NCBI RefSeq assembly: GCF_000003815.2
Contig: NC_049980.1
Span: forward strand, 6,986,266 to 7,027,153
Direction: 5' to 3'
Source: Branchiostoma floridae
Lineage: Eukaryota; Chordata; Leptocardii; Amphioxiformes; Branchiostomatidae
DNA: 40,888 nucleotides
Positions 1 through 10,201 of this stretch are shown here, in pieces. Both the position numbers and the translations under genes were made by a program. Numbering within the stretch: the stretch's first letter is position 1; the number at the start of each line of letters is the position of its first letter. The notes beneath the pieces are model-generated. The model saw nothing but the letters and a program-made list of their open reading frames with translations. It did not search any database and was not told the DNA's origin.

Positions 1-14
1 TTAGCAGCAAAATT
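1..14 (-). CDS. Possible further exon of gene A, cut by the window edge
   Basis: On the minus strand a good pyrimidine tract (ccttttgtccctgcacag) ends in AG just before position 14. The following bases stay open in phase 0 (N-F-A-A) to the edge. This would follow the 1028-852 exon in frame. Only 14 bases are visible, so it could be a chance acceptor. Confidence 0.25.
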
Positions 15-851
15 CTGTGCAGGGACAAAAGGATGAACACAGTCACTGAAGATCATTGTAAAGACCTCATTTTTTAACTCCGCCATACCACAGATATGGT
101 ACAGAGTGAAAATATTGTATTCGTCACGTTTCTTCTTCTTCGTTCTTTCTTTTCCTGTCAAATCTTCAAAGCGATTCATCTCCGTCGTTCGTGGACTGAA
201 TGACCTGAAATTTGGCACAAGGGTAAAGTGGGCCAATACCCTGAGACATTTTTTTCCTTTATAGATGCCTTCAAAATGATTTTATTTATACGTTTTCAAG
301 CAATTTTCTGACCTAAACTGTATTTTTGCCTCCCGTGCCCTGGTAGTAAGTTCAAAAGACCCAACATTTGGCATGATAGTGTGGGGGGGTATTTACTGAA
401 AAGAGCCAATTATCATTTTTGGCCATTCTCTTGGATCTCTCAAAATGATTTACAGTCCAAATTTTTTTGGGGGGGGATCTACATCTGCTTTTAAGGGCCT
501 CCTGCCTTAGAGCGTTTCACCATATATGGTAAATGAATGAGCGGACGTTGCCCATGTGTGGGACCAGTGCATGGACGCTAATTGGATTACTACGGCGCAG
601 CCAATAGGCACGCTACATTCATCATAAGCGACAGTCTGATTGGTCTACTCGGGCACAGCCAATGAGAAAGGGTCTTTCAGATTAGTGAACTAATGTGGCA
701 GCAGTGAACCTCAGTCCTGGAGTACAGGCCACCGAATTAATCCGTCAAAAGTAAGACACAAAAGGAGTAACAAAGTTGCGTAGCTTGTCATCATTTTTGT
801 GAATCATGTCTTGCGTGTTGTAATAAATTGTATAAAAGAACTGTTACTTAC
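15..851. other. Intron or 3' flank of gene A with a diverged internal duplication
   Basis: No coding segment is convincing here. Two related blocks lie around 205-290 and 345-435; both contain an 'atttggca' core, a G/T-rich stretch and a downstream 'aaaatgatt', which suggests an old direct duplication in a repeat. A minus-strand acceptor-like site near 710 would be followed almost at once by a stop, so it could also be a very short terminal exon. Confidence 0.4.
581..663. promoter_or_regulatory. Cluster of four CCAAT boxes in alternating orientation
   Basis: ATTGG at 581-585, CCAAT at 601-605, ATTGG at 639-643 and CCAAT at 659-663 fall within 83 bases. CCAAT is the core of NF-Y sites, and such clusters are typical of TATA-less promoters. 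No transcript start is visible, and related GATTGGTCA motifs occur in dispersed repeats elsewhere in the window, so this may be repeat-derived. Confidence 0.35.
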
Positions 852-1028
852 TTTAAGATTTGTCTCAGCCTTGCTTCGCTCTGCTTGAGGGAGGCTCAGC
901 TTCTTCTCCAGTTCTGTGTTTCTCTCCTGAAGATCACTTGCATTTTTCTTCAGTTGTTCCTTTTGTCCCTGAAGCAAGGCTACCTGCTTTTCCAGCTCAT
1001 GAACCCTGGATTCATCCTTCTGAGAATC
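852..1028 (-). CDS. Gene A coiled-coil exon, copy 1 (proline variant)
   Basis: Acceptor cttcacag and donor GTAAGTAAC bracket 59 codons in phase 0, starting DSQKDESRVHELEKQVALLQ and ending AERSKAETNLK. Leucines recur with heptad spacing. It is a near-exact copy of the exon at 1580-1756 with two replacements: Gly for Arg after VALLQ, and Pro for Leu in KKLSLPQAERS. The proline would break the helix. Confidence 0.7.
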
Positions 1029-4000
1029 CTGTGAAGATTAATCAAGAAATAATCAGTCTCATTACAGTACTACTATGGTACTGTAATCACACTAATTATT
1101 TCTTGAATACAAGATTGAATGCAAGATTGAATGCAAGATTGTAAGTTTTAGGTCAAGACCTTAAATTCGTATCATCTACAGAAGTGTCTATTCTCGCATG
1201 GGATTATTTTTTCTTCATTTTCAATTCTAAAACAGTCCATATTTGCATAAGGAGGATGTTGGAGTGAAAACTGCTGAATTTGCTCAGAAGCAAATACCTC
1301 CAGCCTTTTCATTTCTCATTGTATTTTATATAAAATCCTTAGGCCATACAAATTTGATTTATTGGTTCTCTTATGTACTGGAACATTGTTGAATGACCTT
1401 ATACTGTAGTAACTGTAATGTAGTGAGTAAAAACGTCCTGAATGGAAGGTGTGGGGATTTTCTTTTTATATGGGGAAAAATGGAAGATGTAATTCCAAAA
1501 ACCAACAAATTAAACTGGTGTGGCCTTATCATGAAATTATTGTACATGTAATAAATTGTATAAAAGAACTGTTACTTACTTTAAGATTTGTCTCAGCCTT
1601 GCTTCGCTCTGCTTGAAGGAGGCTCAGCTTCTTCTCCAGTTCTGTGTTTCTCTCCTGAAGATCACTTGCATTTTTCTTCAGTTGTTCCTTTTGTCTCTGA
1701 AGCAAGGCTACCTGCTTTTCCAGCTCATGAACCCTGGATTCATCCTTCTGAGAATCCTGTGAAGATTAATGAATAATTCTATAAGAGAAAAATTATTGAC
1801 AATTGAACTTCTACTGTTGAATGACATATAATCTGAAAAGAATACAATGTGAAATTACTGACCATGGTTTGATTTTCCCTGTGACTAGCCATCGCTTCAG
1901 CATGTTTCTTCATCAGCTCCTGCATACATAGAGTTTTATACGTTACATGTACTTTCATCAAAGTTATGAGGATTTGCTTTGTGAAATCACTATGTTCCAC
2001 ACATTATTTTGATAGTTTGTTATCATGTACATGTACATGTACTTCAAATCCAATGTTATGCCTAAGCACTTGAATCTTGAATTTTTATCTGATTGTAACA
2101 TAACATGAGATTCCTTACCTGCATCTGTTTTTCCTTTTCTGCCATGGCATGCTGATGATCCCCTTTCTCTTTCTCATGTTCTCTTATAAGATTCTGTACA
2201 GAGTGAGCAAATGATATGTACATGTATGATATATTATATAAAACAGGCGTCTTTTTAATTATGGAAAAACACTCTAATTCTGGACTCAAGTCCATAACTC
2301 CAAAATGCTTTACCCGATCAACTTTATATTTTTATTGAGTACATACCAAAGTGTAATGAATATGCGGAAAGCGTCAATGGGTCTCTAGGGATTAGTCCAA
2401 ATATACTATAATTATACATAATTATATATAATTTTGGGGCATTATACATAATTATATATAACCCATGTCTACTTGGGTAGTGTAACAACAAAGTAAGCCA
2501 TTGTCCACCTTGATCTCTTCCTCTTTTGCTGCCAGGGCAGCTTCCAGTTCCTTGGCATCATCAAGGACATTGGCAGCATGTCCCTCTGCAGGCTTCTGCA
2601 CAAAAACAGAATCATATGTAATGCTTACCTTTAGTTATCTTTAATCAAGGTGTGCAGGATGACTACATTATTTGTACATTATTGTTTCAAACGATCGTAA
2701 AGAAAGGGACATATCAAGTCATCTGCATCAGGTGCACTTGATGGCAAAGTGGAGCTATTTTTCTCACTTTGCAAGATTATTTAATTTGTGTTATACCCAA
2801 ATGTAATCACTTCCTGGTGTCAATGTCTAATATGTAACATTAGGGCAAGAGATGAGCTACTTTGACTATTTTTGAAATACATTGTCAAGCAAAAAATGAA
2901 AAGGAAAGACTAACTTCAGTGCAGAATCAAAATTATAAATTTTTGATTCAACCTCCTGCCTTTAGCTAGCTACAGAGGCCCAATATGACACACAGAGGTG
3001 TGAAGAATAAATATTTAAATATTCAATTTGATACTTGTAATCAGTTACAGTTTTGAGAGTATAGAAGGTTGGGGATTGAAGCCTACCTGTATGTTCTCAG
3101 TCTGGTCCCTCTTATTGTGCTAAATAGTAAGGATAAAGAACTGTTAAAGGCACAGTTAACTATAACTTGAAACTGCTGAATAAACACATCAGAATATAAT
3201 GCAGTTATTCATCCAAGACCAACAAAAAAAATGAAGATTTATAGGCTCAAAATGTTAGACACAAATATAATAAAACACAAAGTCATGTTATATGCTACCA
3301 GGATATGCAAACATGTAGCAACTTGTGTGACTTTGCAGCTTGACAGCACTCACCCTAACCTCCTCACACCTCCTTTTGAATTCGTAGAAGGAGGACTCAT
3401 GATTGAAGCCTGACAGCAGTTCGAACATGATGGCTTCTTCAAATCCTTGAAGACCTTGGAAAACGTACTGAGTTAGGTCAGTGGAACACTGGTCTCGGAG
3501 TGTCTTGTTGTTCCACTTGACCATAATGGCTTGTGCTTCTTCGAAACAACGTTTCGACATCGTCGAGACGGTTTTGTGAACACACAAGTTGTCGGATACA
3601 TGTTTTTTCTGGAATACGGAACAAAAGATCATTTTGTGTGGCTATTACATATTTTGTTAATACACACAAACAAAAACAAACCACTGCCATAATTTTTACA
3701 ATGTATGATAGGCATTTCTGGTTTTTGCAATACATGTTTTTTTTAAATATTTCAAGAATAAATCCACCTATTTAAACAGATACGACATTACAGACAAAAA
3801 AGGGATAGACTCCTGATAATGGTATGTACCTGTACATGCAATTCTTAAAAAGCTAGTAGCTGTAAACAACTACATTGTTGTGTAGTAGTAGTCCACTGTG
3901 TAGTAGTCCATTATTGTGTATGCTAAAAAAAAGTAATGTTCTTGCACTAACCGGCTTGCCGACAATGTCTTCGATTTGAGTGCACCATGTCTTGAGTCTT

Positions 4001-7000
4001 CTTCGAAGAGGCTGGTCAGGCCTCTTCACTGTGTGGAGATCCGGATGGATCTCCCGCATCCTGTGGACAATGCTGTAAAAGTCCACTAGAGGCCCGGTTT
4101 TTACAGCATTGTCCACAGGACTACTGTGGACCTGACCAGCCACTTCTTCCTCAACACTACCGGTAGCACTTTCTTCCTCATCTTCCTCATGTTCCTTATC
4201 TTCTCCCTCCTGCAAAGATGACATCATATGTTATTACAAATCTAATCTTTAAGCTGCTTTTAGAAAGTTGCATGAGACTAGACTATGTTGCTGAAATTTT
4301 GTTTTTAAAATGTAATCTGTGCCAAAAGGATGAATATTCCTCTGTGTATATGGTGTCACAAGGTCTGGTCATTTGCAACAACAACCACGTAATTCTACCT
4401 CCTTAGCTTTGCTCACTCGTATTTATGTTTTGATTCTAGCAAATGATAATTCAACTTTCTACAAGTTGCTACAAGCCATGTATATACATTGGATTTATTT
4501 TCGTTTTTTAATTTTTTGGAAATCTTTATGCAGTTTGATATGTCTCATTTTAACAAGGGATGCAACCTATGTCTCTTGACTGGGCAATTCTGCTACTAAG
4601 AATTGTGCAAGCTTAAAGACATACATACTTTATCGCTTTCGAAGTCATGAGCGCGCACTAGTTCGTCAAACTTCTCATTGAATCTCTGGCAGAATGAACG
4701 AGTGCCGCCTTCTATTCCCTCTAGTTCCGACCACTCTGAATCAGGCGGTGTCAGATAACTGTCCAGGTAGGCAGTTTTCGAAGTGGAATTTGTGAACTGC
4801 AATGAAACAAACAAAGGGTTATTAGTTATGCTGACTCTTTTCGCTTTCTTACATGATGAGTTATATAGGGCCTTCCTCTAGCTATAAATTTCAATTGCTT
4901 TACATGCATCATTCAGATGATAAACCTCGACACACGTAGCGTTACCTCTATCATTATTGTTATTGGGTGGGCCGACTACTACCTCTTCGCAGCTCACATT
5001 GGATGAATTGCAAGGAGCTTACAATATATCTGCTGCAAAAAAAGGTTGACTTAAACTCAAAATTCGTCCTTCGTTGCATGCGTTAAGCTGCTATATCTTT
5101 AAGTTAGTATTTTGTGGATCTCTTTCATAATGAGGACCCCTGGCGTTGTGCTATTATTACTACTGATTTGTCTAAGGCACATCTGGTGGACTCAATTGCA
5201 CAAAAAGAGGTAGACTTAAAATAAAAATTCTTCTTTCGTTCATGCAGTTCAGGGTAAGCCTGATTTTGAGGACACAAGCCCGGGCTCGAAATACTTTTTT
5301 CAGCAGGCGGCAACCTGAATCAAAAACCAACTTGCCCCATCAGCATTTAAGTTTGCGCCACTTCCAAGTTGTTACTTTCCTCAAATCAGCTGACTTATCC
5401 AGTATCTTTTCTTCCAGTTAACTAGTAGTATGTTTTATCTTATCAAGAAATGAATACAAAAGCTTTTGAAGAGCACTAATTTTCACAGTCTGTAGATAGC
5501 ACAAGCACAGAGGCGCAGAAGTAGGGGGGAAGATCACTATCTAATAAACATATCCCCCGGAATACACATACAACCCTAGAAAATTACCAATTCGACACAT
5601 AAATTGTGTCCATACTATTTCTGTCTGAGGGAAAGAAGAAGATGATAAGCAGGTAGGTCCTTTTAATTCATTCATGCCTTATGACCATACCAGTTTTTTA
5701 ATGATAGAATAAGCAAGCATATAACATTAGACTATTATCTCAGATCAGTGCATTTCAACAGATACACATTTAACAAAAATATTTTCAGCTTACTAGCATT
5801 CATAATGCAGCAAAACAGCAAAACAATTACTTAATTTTGCCCCTAGAAATAGAATATTCCATGAAACACGGTGTTGGAGTTATCAAACTGCAATGTTTGC
5901 ATCAGTCTTTAGGGGGCGCTGTTCGTCACCGCCGCCATGTTTGTTTACCTCGGACGATCGACGAGCGAGCGCTGCCGTTCTTTGGACTGAATTTTCCGTT
6001 TCTTGGCACATTAAAACAAGTTGACTATGGGTGCACAGCAGTGACAGAGTATCAGTAACTTACATATTTGTTTGTCTGGGTGTCGAATTCTGTGTTTCGT
6101 TTGGAAATTTACGAGAGACTGAGGCCAAATTATGTCGCCGATATTCACGATGTTTTTCATCATTTCTCAGCTCAAATTTCTCGAACTTTAATAGTAGAAG
6201 GTTCTGTATGCTTTACAACAATTATACATAATTGCTTTTTTTTGCAAGCCCAAGAACCGGTTCTCGATGTTCCATTTTTCACCGGACTTGAACCAAAACT
6301 TTTTACAAGTCCTGTACCGATCTAGTACCGATGGCACTTGGTCGGGAAAATTATAATCATTTTGTATAACGTTACGTTTCGGGAGGGGCAGAAACTCGCT
6401 ATCACGGCAAATCCCCTTCCTCAACAAACTCCCTTTCCCGGCACAATAGAACATAGCCAGCGTTGAAAATCGCGGACCAACATATAAAAAAAAAACCGCC
6501 ACAAAAACAAAAAAAAGAAACAGCCCCTTCCCGAAGACTGCAAGGGAGTCTAGTCGTTAGTCAAGTGTAACTTGTAATGCGTTGTTGTGAAACCAAACAC
6601 CACTGGCACGCGACCGGGTGCGTGGCCGGCGCGGCAACGCCGTCATATGTAACTTAATACTGGACCACCCGCATTCCTTGAGGCCCCCCACGAAGGGAGC
6701 TTCGTTTGGAATGTGACTTTGCTGCGTGCTTGCGACACCAGGTCTGGAAGGTGACTTTGGTGCGTGCACATATGAAAGAAATGTCAATGTCAATCAATGC
6801 GCAACCCTCCCTCTACCGAGGATTGGCCGGGCTCCCTTCGGGGCAGCTGCAGTGTCTGCCCGCAGACAGTCCGGCCTATCCACGGTCGAAATAGTTGTCG
6901 AAATAGATAAATGAGGCAATAGTCATTTGTTGTAATTTTTCTTGGAATTTACTACCGTTCTACCGAACGGGCTAAAATTGAGCTAACGTTAAATGAACCT

Positions 7001-7631
7001 GAACGTTGAACACTTTTCCGCGTTGTTCGGCTAAGTTTTGCGGTACGGCTTTAAACTTTTGTTGCGTAATTAGTGGCCTTAACTGTTTTATCTATCAATC
7101 ATTCGTTCCAAGTATTTGCAAAATTACCACAAGTTATATCATAAGTTATTAGGGCCCGTTCACACTTGTGCGAATATTCAAATCTGTATGAGTTGCCAAT
7201 CGACATACTTTTAGTTTAGGCAAAGTTTGCGGGAAAGACGTTTTGGTCTTCTTTGATTTACCGTTGTGCAGTCTGGTTATAGAACAAAAATGACTTCTTC
7301 AGTAAACTTTACCAACCCCCCCCCCCCCTCCCCAAAAAAAAGTCAACTGGTACTGACTGTAATATGCGCACAAATGTTTAGAATGGCATAGTAATGGTGC
7401 AAACTCTGCAAGAGCAGAGCCGGACTAGTTGCACACGGTCGAGCCCATCGGAACTGACCGTCCAAAAGGATGAAAAGAACAAGAAGACATACTAACCTGA
7501 ATATGCACTGTTTCACTTACTGTCCCCGGGCGAACCCTTTTGACAGGTAACAACTTGCTGTTTCTGTCTGTATACGTGACGACTCTGTCGTCTGATGTTG
7601 AAAAAAACCACAGCCCCGTCCCGTCCGCCAT
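852..7631 (-). CDS. Gene A: unidentified coiled-coil protein, 10 exons, probably incomplete at its 3' end
   Basis: Ten segments (7631-7497, 4796-4629, 4209-3952, 3608-3354, 3119-3087, 2595-2509, 2193-2119, 1919-1863, 1756-1580, 1028-852) each sit between an AG acceptor (or an ATG for the first) and a GT donor on the minus strand. Every one is a multiple of three in phase 0, so they join into about 474 codons without a stop. The N-terminal half is acidic and globular; the C-terminal half is rich in E, K, Q and L and would form an interrupted coiled coil. All-phase-0 exons allow any one to be skipped without a frameshift, which would suit alternative splicing. I do not recognise the family. No stop codon was found before the window edge, so more exons probably lie to the left. 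The link between the first exon and 4796 spans 2.7 kb of repeat-rich intron and is the weakest join. Confidence 0.65.
1029..1579 (-). other. Intron between the duplicated exons of gene A
   Basis: No coding potential seen. Around 1108-1141 there is a short triplicate of the motif aagattgaatgc. The 5' and 3' ends of the intron belong to the duplicated block that carries the flanking exons. Confidence 0.5.
1580..1756 (-). CDS. Gene A coiled-coil exon, copy 2 (leucine variant)
   Basis: Same splice sites and 59-codon length as the copy at 852-1028; phase 0 in and out. Here the segment reads VALLQRQKEQLKK and EKKLSLLQAERSK, a normal uninterrupted coiled coil. This is probably the ancestral form, since the heptad leucines are intact. 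Confidence 0.75.
1863..1919 (-). CDS. Gene A short coiled-coil exon
   Basis: Acceptor tatgcag and donor GTCAGT enclose 19 codons, ELMKKHAEAMASHRENQTM, in phase 0. It is charged and helix-favouring. The donor is weaker than its neighbours. Confidence 0.6.
2119..2193 (-). CDS. Gene A short coiled-coil exon
   Basis: Acceptor ctctgtacag and donor GTAAGG enclose 25 codons (NLIREHEKEKGDHQHAMAEK onward, ending EKQMQ), phase 0 at both ends. The composition is strongly charged and helical. Confidence 0.65.
2509..2595 (-). CDS. Gene A coiled-coil exon
   Basis: Acceptor ttttgtgcag is followed by 29 codons (KPAEGHAANVLDDAKELEAA onward, ending AAKEEEIK), phase 0. The donor AAG|GTGGAC is non-ideal, so the true 3' boundary may lie elsewhere; the frame stays open 16 codons further. 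Confidence 0.6.
3087..3119 (-). CDS. Gene A micro-exon of 33 bases
   Basis: Acceptor ttactatttag and donor GTAGGC enclose 11 codons, HNKRDQTENIQ, phase 0. It is short, so it rests on splice sites and phase agreement alone. A weakly recognised exon like this would be a candidate for alternative splicing. Confidence 0.5.
3354..3608 (-). CDS. Gene A globular exon
   Basis: Acceptor cgtattccag and a strong donor AGG|GTGAGTG enclose 85 codons in phase 0. The peptide includes SKRCFEEAQAIMVKWNNKTL and ends FYEFKRRCEEVR. It has several cysteines and amphipathic helical character but no motif I recognise. An inner donor (GAG|GTTAGG) six bases upstream is possible. Confidence 0.7.
3609..3951 (-). other. 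Intron of gene A
   Basis: AT-rich with a short duplicated motif (gtgtagtagt) near 3880-3915. No coding signal seen. Confidence 0.45.
3952..4209 (-). CDS. Gene A acidic exon followed by a basic helix
   Basis: Acceptor catctttgcag and donor GTTAGT enclose 86 codons in phase 0. It begins with an acidic stretch (EGEDKEHEEDEEES) and continues with LVDFYSIVHRMREIHPDLHT and a basic patch, RPDQPLRRRLKTWCTQIED. The coding sequence contains a perfect 22-bp inverted repeat with an 18-base loop (4059-4080 and 4099-4120), which is unusual in an exon. Confidence 0.7.
4059..4120. repeat. Perfect 22-bp inverted repeat inside a coding exon
   Basis: The arm at 4059-4080 (tcctgtggacaatgctgtaa plus aa) is the exact reverse complement of 4099-4120; the loop is 4081-4098. 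In the transcript it would form a stable hairpin. On the coding strand the arms encode PVDNAVK and FYSIVHR. Confidence 0.9.
4629..4796 (-). CDS. Gene A exon, unknown domain
   Basis: Acceptor tttcattgcag and donor GTATGTATG enclose 56 codons in phase 0: FTNSTSKTAYLDSYLTPPDS onward, ending VRAHDFESDK. It is acidic overall, with an aromatic-rich middle (SFCQRFNEKFDEL). No family recognised. Confidence 0.7.
4797..7496 (-). other. Large first intron of gene A, repeat-rich
   Basis: About 2.7 kb between the likely first exon and the next. No further convincing exon was found. It holds a diverged direct duplication (5028-5093 and 5198-5255, both with 'aggt-gactta' followed by 'cgttcatgc'-like sequence) and a GC-rich stretch near 5915-5960. 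That stretch reads ATGGCGGCGGTGACG on the minus strand, is open for only nine codons, and could be an alternative first exon or a repeat. Fragments of the dispersed R family follow from about 6570. A homopolymer run of C lies near 7316-7329. Confidence 0.5.
6570..6975. repeat. Dispersed repeat family R, copy 1
   Basis: Bases 6748-6886 match 11491-11629 with no difference seen over 139 bases. The tail near 6930-6975 (ctaccgttctaccgaacggg) recurs at about 9200 and 11710. The order of blocks is the same as in the 11300-11745 copy. No intact gene is present. Confidence 0.75.
7497..7631 (-). CDS. Probable first coding exon of gene A, with two possible donors
   Basis: An ATG in good context (aacATGGCGGACGG) opens 45 codons: MADGTGLWFFSTSDDRVVTY onward, ending VSETVHIQ, then CAG|GTTAGT. 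A second, stronger donor (ACA|GTAAGTG) ends the exon at 7521, eight codons earlier; both leave phase 0. The following exon at 4796 starts in phase 0. Assignment to gene A is inferred from strand and phase only. Confidence 0.5.
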
Positions 7632-7683
7632 GTTGATGAAATGAGACAGACCTCAATCATGGGCTAACCACCCATTTTAACAG

Positions 7684-7965
7684 ATGCGGCAAGGCACGCC
7701 TCTGTCACGCGCTAATCACGCAAAGGGCACGCCCGTAAAATTGTCACAAACTAGGAAAAAGTTTGCAGGTGCAGGTGCGTGGCAAGAGTCAAACCTTAGG
7801 TTGCCATTGGTTACGAGGGTAAACAATGGCCGCTACAGTTTTACGCCGCCCAGCTGGTCTTCTTGGGACGTTACTTGTTACGCCGAGGACCATTCTGATT
7901 GGTCAATCAAGTCCCTCGTACGGATCGCCGAAGTCAGTGACCTCAACGTGCTTCGCCACACAAAA
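7684..7965. repeat. Dispersed repeat family R, copy 2
   Basis: Shares long blocks with 20530-20800 and 11310-11470, including 'ttgccattggttacgag' and 'ccattctgattggtca'. It lies directly upstream of the likely first exon of gene A, so its GATTGGTCA (CCAAT-type) motifs could contribute to promoter activity. The 134-codon open frame across it is not protein-like. Confidence 0.7.
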
Positions 7966-9053
7966 CCAACCAAGAAAATAAAAGAAAAGAAAACGTCTAC
8001 ATGTTCAAAATCATTAACCTTGCTTGTAACAAGACATGAGGCGAAAAAGGACCAAGAAGTCTTTTATTCTTGTATTCAGCATGATTGATGCCAACAATGA
8101 AATCGTTGATCTGTGATCCGACAGGAAATTGTATTTTCTCCGTAACGTTACATGTACGTTGCTTGATTATCATACATTTTGTATATGAGGGGAAATAAAA
8201 AAAATCTCGGCCTCATCCAGAAATAATGATCACAACTCAGATTTCGAAGCGTAGATGTCACGGTATAAACTTCTTTTACCGGAATGCCAACTTGCTCTGC
8301 TGAAAGTCAGACACCCACTTCTTTCTACTTGAAATACGAAGAAATCGTTATCAAACATCTTGACACTGGCTTTGAAGAATTCACTGCATGGGGAACTCGA
8401 TCCATACATTTCTGATTGTTTCCTCGCCACTTACCTATTGATTTTGGAAATGACGTTGCCTGAAAAATAATGACTGCAATGATTTGAAATTTGGAGGATA
8501 TTGATAAAAGACTTAATACGACGAAGATGTGCCCCGAAATTTTAGTTGTGCTTTTTTTCTGGGTGAGGCAGAGGATATATTGATCTCCCCTTGTATACCG
8601 AAATTGTTGTAGCCTAAACTTAATATCAGTTGCTGTCAATAAACAAAAAACAACAGGCTGGTTGATGATGAAAAGCACGGCTTATACAATGGGGGAACTA
8701 ACCTAGCAAAACCTTACTGGTTATGGCAGGTGTAGTTCAAACCTCAATGAGTCAAAGTTGCGAGCAACTGAAACCAGATAATTGATTTTTTTGTATGCAT
8801 TGTTCAAAGCACAATATTGTAGATTAGTAAGAAGAACACAACGATATGATAAAAGCTGATGTGCTGGAAAAACTGAGTACAAAGTACAGATTTTCCTTCA
8901 TGTCGCTTCTCCTGTTCTGTTTTGTCTGTAAATTCGAGAAACAACAAATCACATAAGTGTGGCCTAATCCGTGTTTGTAAATGAGCCGTTTTCAGCTCTA
9001 TTTTTCGTCGTCGTAGCCTCGTAGGACACCCACGATGGTTGATTTTGTGATAT
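7966..9053. other. Intergenic stretch with no recognised feature
   Basis: AT-rich. Open frames up to 117 codons on the minus strand (8325-8678) lack recognisable motifs, and the two that overlap contradict each other. Nothing supportable seen. Confidence 0.4.
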
Positions 9054-9180
9054 TAAGCCCCGGTCACAAAGCGCGTATGATTTCTTGCGATAGCATATTC
9101 AGCAGATCGCACGATGATCGCAGTAAATCGCAGGTAAATCGTAATAAAAATCAGCCATCGCAGAGCATCGGATGATGTTC

Positions 9181-9228
9181 GGAATTTTTCTTGGAGTTTG
9201 CTACCGTTCTACCGAACGGGCTAAAATT
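9181..9228. repeat. R-family tail block
   Basis: The block 'ttcttggagtttgctaccgt' and following 'tctaccgaacgggctaaaat' matches 6933-6975 and 11690-11742 with few changes. It is followed at 9239-9290 by a block (tttatttaactga... ttaaaattgtcgtcgaaa) repeated at 12566-12617. Confidence 0.7.
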
Positions 9229-9453
9229 GTGCTAAAAACTTTATTTAACTGACATTCAACAGAAGTGGCTTTAAAATTGTCGTCGAAAATATGTCACGTT
9301 ATACAGTATACAAAAATAAATAAATAAAAGGAATAGCTTCCAGGGTAAATAACCCCGGGCTTTGAGTAGTACGTTACTAAATCGTGCTAAACGTTTCCCT
9401 GACCATGGGTATATGCGTGGGCACTGGACAGTCTAGCACTTTCTGAAAGTATG

Positions 9454-9609
9454 AGAACTTGTATTAACGGTGCGATGTTAGTCAATGTTGTAAAATGTAA
9501 CGTCATGTGTGACTGGTCACGCGACCGGGCACGTGAAGGCACGATCATGCTGATTTGCAACATCACCATATGTGACCACCTACTTTGATGAAGAAAGAGC
9601 CGAACACCA
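9454..9609. repeat. Dispersed segment P, copy 1
   Basis: From 9500 to 9609 it matches 13079-13188 with no difference seen, and less exactly upstream of that. It contains 'gactggtcacgcgaccgggc' and ends in 'gaacacca'. In this copy it continues into 'cttagagaacaaaaagaacc' and 'ccccccacgacgggaccggg', a tail also found at 19904-20010. Confidence 0.8.
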
Positions 9610-9717
9610 TAACGAACAAAAAGAACACCTTAGAGAACAAAAAGAACCCCTTGTTCCATATCTTAGCACCCCCCACGACGGGACCGGGCTGTTAGTTAGA
9701 CTGTGAATCTCATGAAG

Positions 9718-9830
9718 AAGAAGAACTTTATTGCACGACAACTGTAGAGGATACAGTGTTTGGCAACTTGTACATACAATACATACAGATGAGCAGGGTA
9801 GAGTAGAGTAGTTAGCGCCAGTTTCCGAGC
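9718..9830 (-). mobile_element. LINE 3' end, minus orientation, with (GAA)n-type tail
   Basis: 'aactttattgc' follows 'gaagaagaag'; read on the minus strand this is a 3' end with AATAAA-like sequence and a CTT repeat tail. Related ends with other simple tails lie near 10940 and 16680. The rest of the element is missing. Confidence 0.5.
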
Positions 9831-10201
9831 CTCGTGCGATAGACGGTGAATAAATCTATGATAATGAACCTCCCATGACCTCTTTGCGTTCGCTGATTAA
9901 TAACTATGTCTGTGCTCGCCTATCGGTCTTCAATCGTTGGATTGACGCAAGACTATTGACCGATACCCTTGCGAGGTACGCACGATTTGCACGCACGATG
10001 TGCGACTCGGTAACGAGCTCTGCGATCTGGGAGATCTGCGACTTGTCGCTTATGTTAAGAACATGTTTCGCTGCACCGCGACCGTCGTAAGACTCCTGAA
10101 AATTGCTGGCGATCCCTAAAAATCGCAAGATGATCGTAAGAACACCGGACGTCTTACTCACGAAAATGTCATTTAGAGCTCGTCTTTGGGACCACGGCTT
10201 T

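Larger units (their letters stand above)
819..1773 (-). repeat. Tandem duplication of an exon with its splice sites (728-bp offset)
   Basis: About 225 bases around 820-1045 recur around 1548-1773. Two substitutions were found in the exon part, both amino-acid changing. The block includes the acceptor and donor with short intron flanks, while the intervening intron is unique. The two copies are consistent with recent exon duplication or with an assembly of two haplotypes. Confidence 0.8.
9054..10201. mobile_element. Possible DNA transposon remnant with imperfect terminal inverted repeats
   Basis: The left end (aagccccggtcacaaag) and the reverse complement of the right end (aagccgtggtcccaaag) agree at 14 of 17 positions. 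Just inside both ends are many short motifs of the type cgcacgat and gatcgcagtaaatcg, as in subterminal repeats of non-autonomous elements. R/P-family and LINE-tail fragments sit inside. No transposase frame is visible. The boundary call is tentative. Confidence 0.35.

Noticed and set aside
7684-8088. 134-codon open frame near the start of gene A
   Set aside because: It covers an R-family repeat copy, and the other copies of the family do not keep the frame.
8325-8678. 117-codon minus-strand frame
   Set aside because: Overlaps another open frame on the same strand. No motif or splice support.
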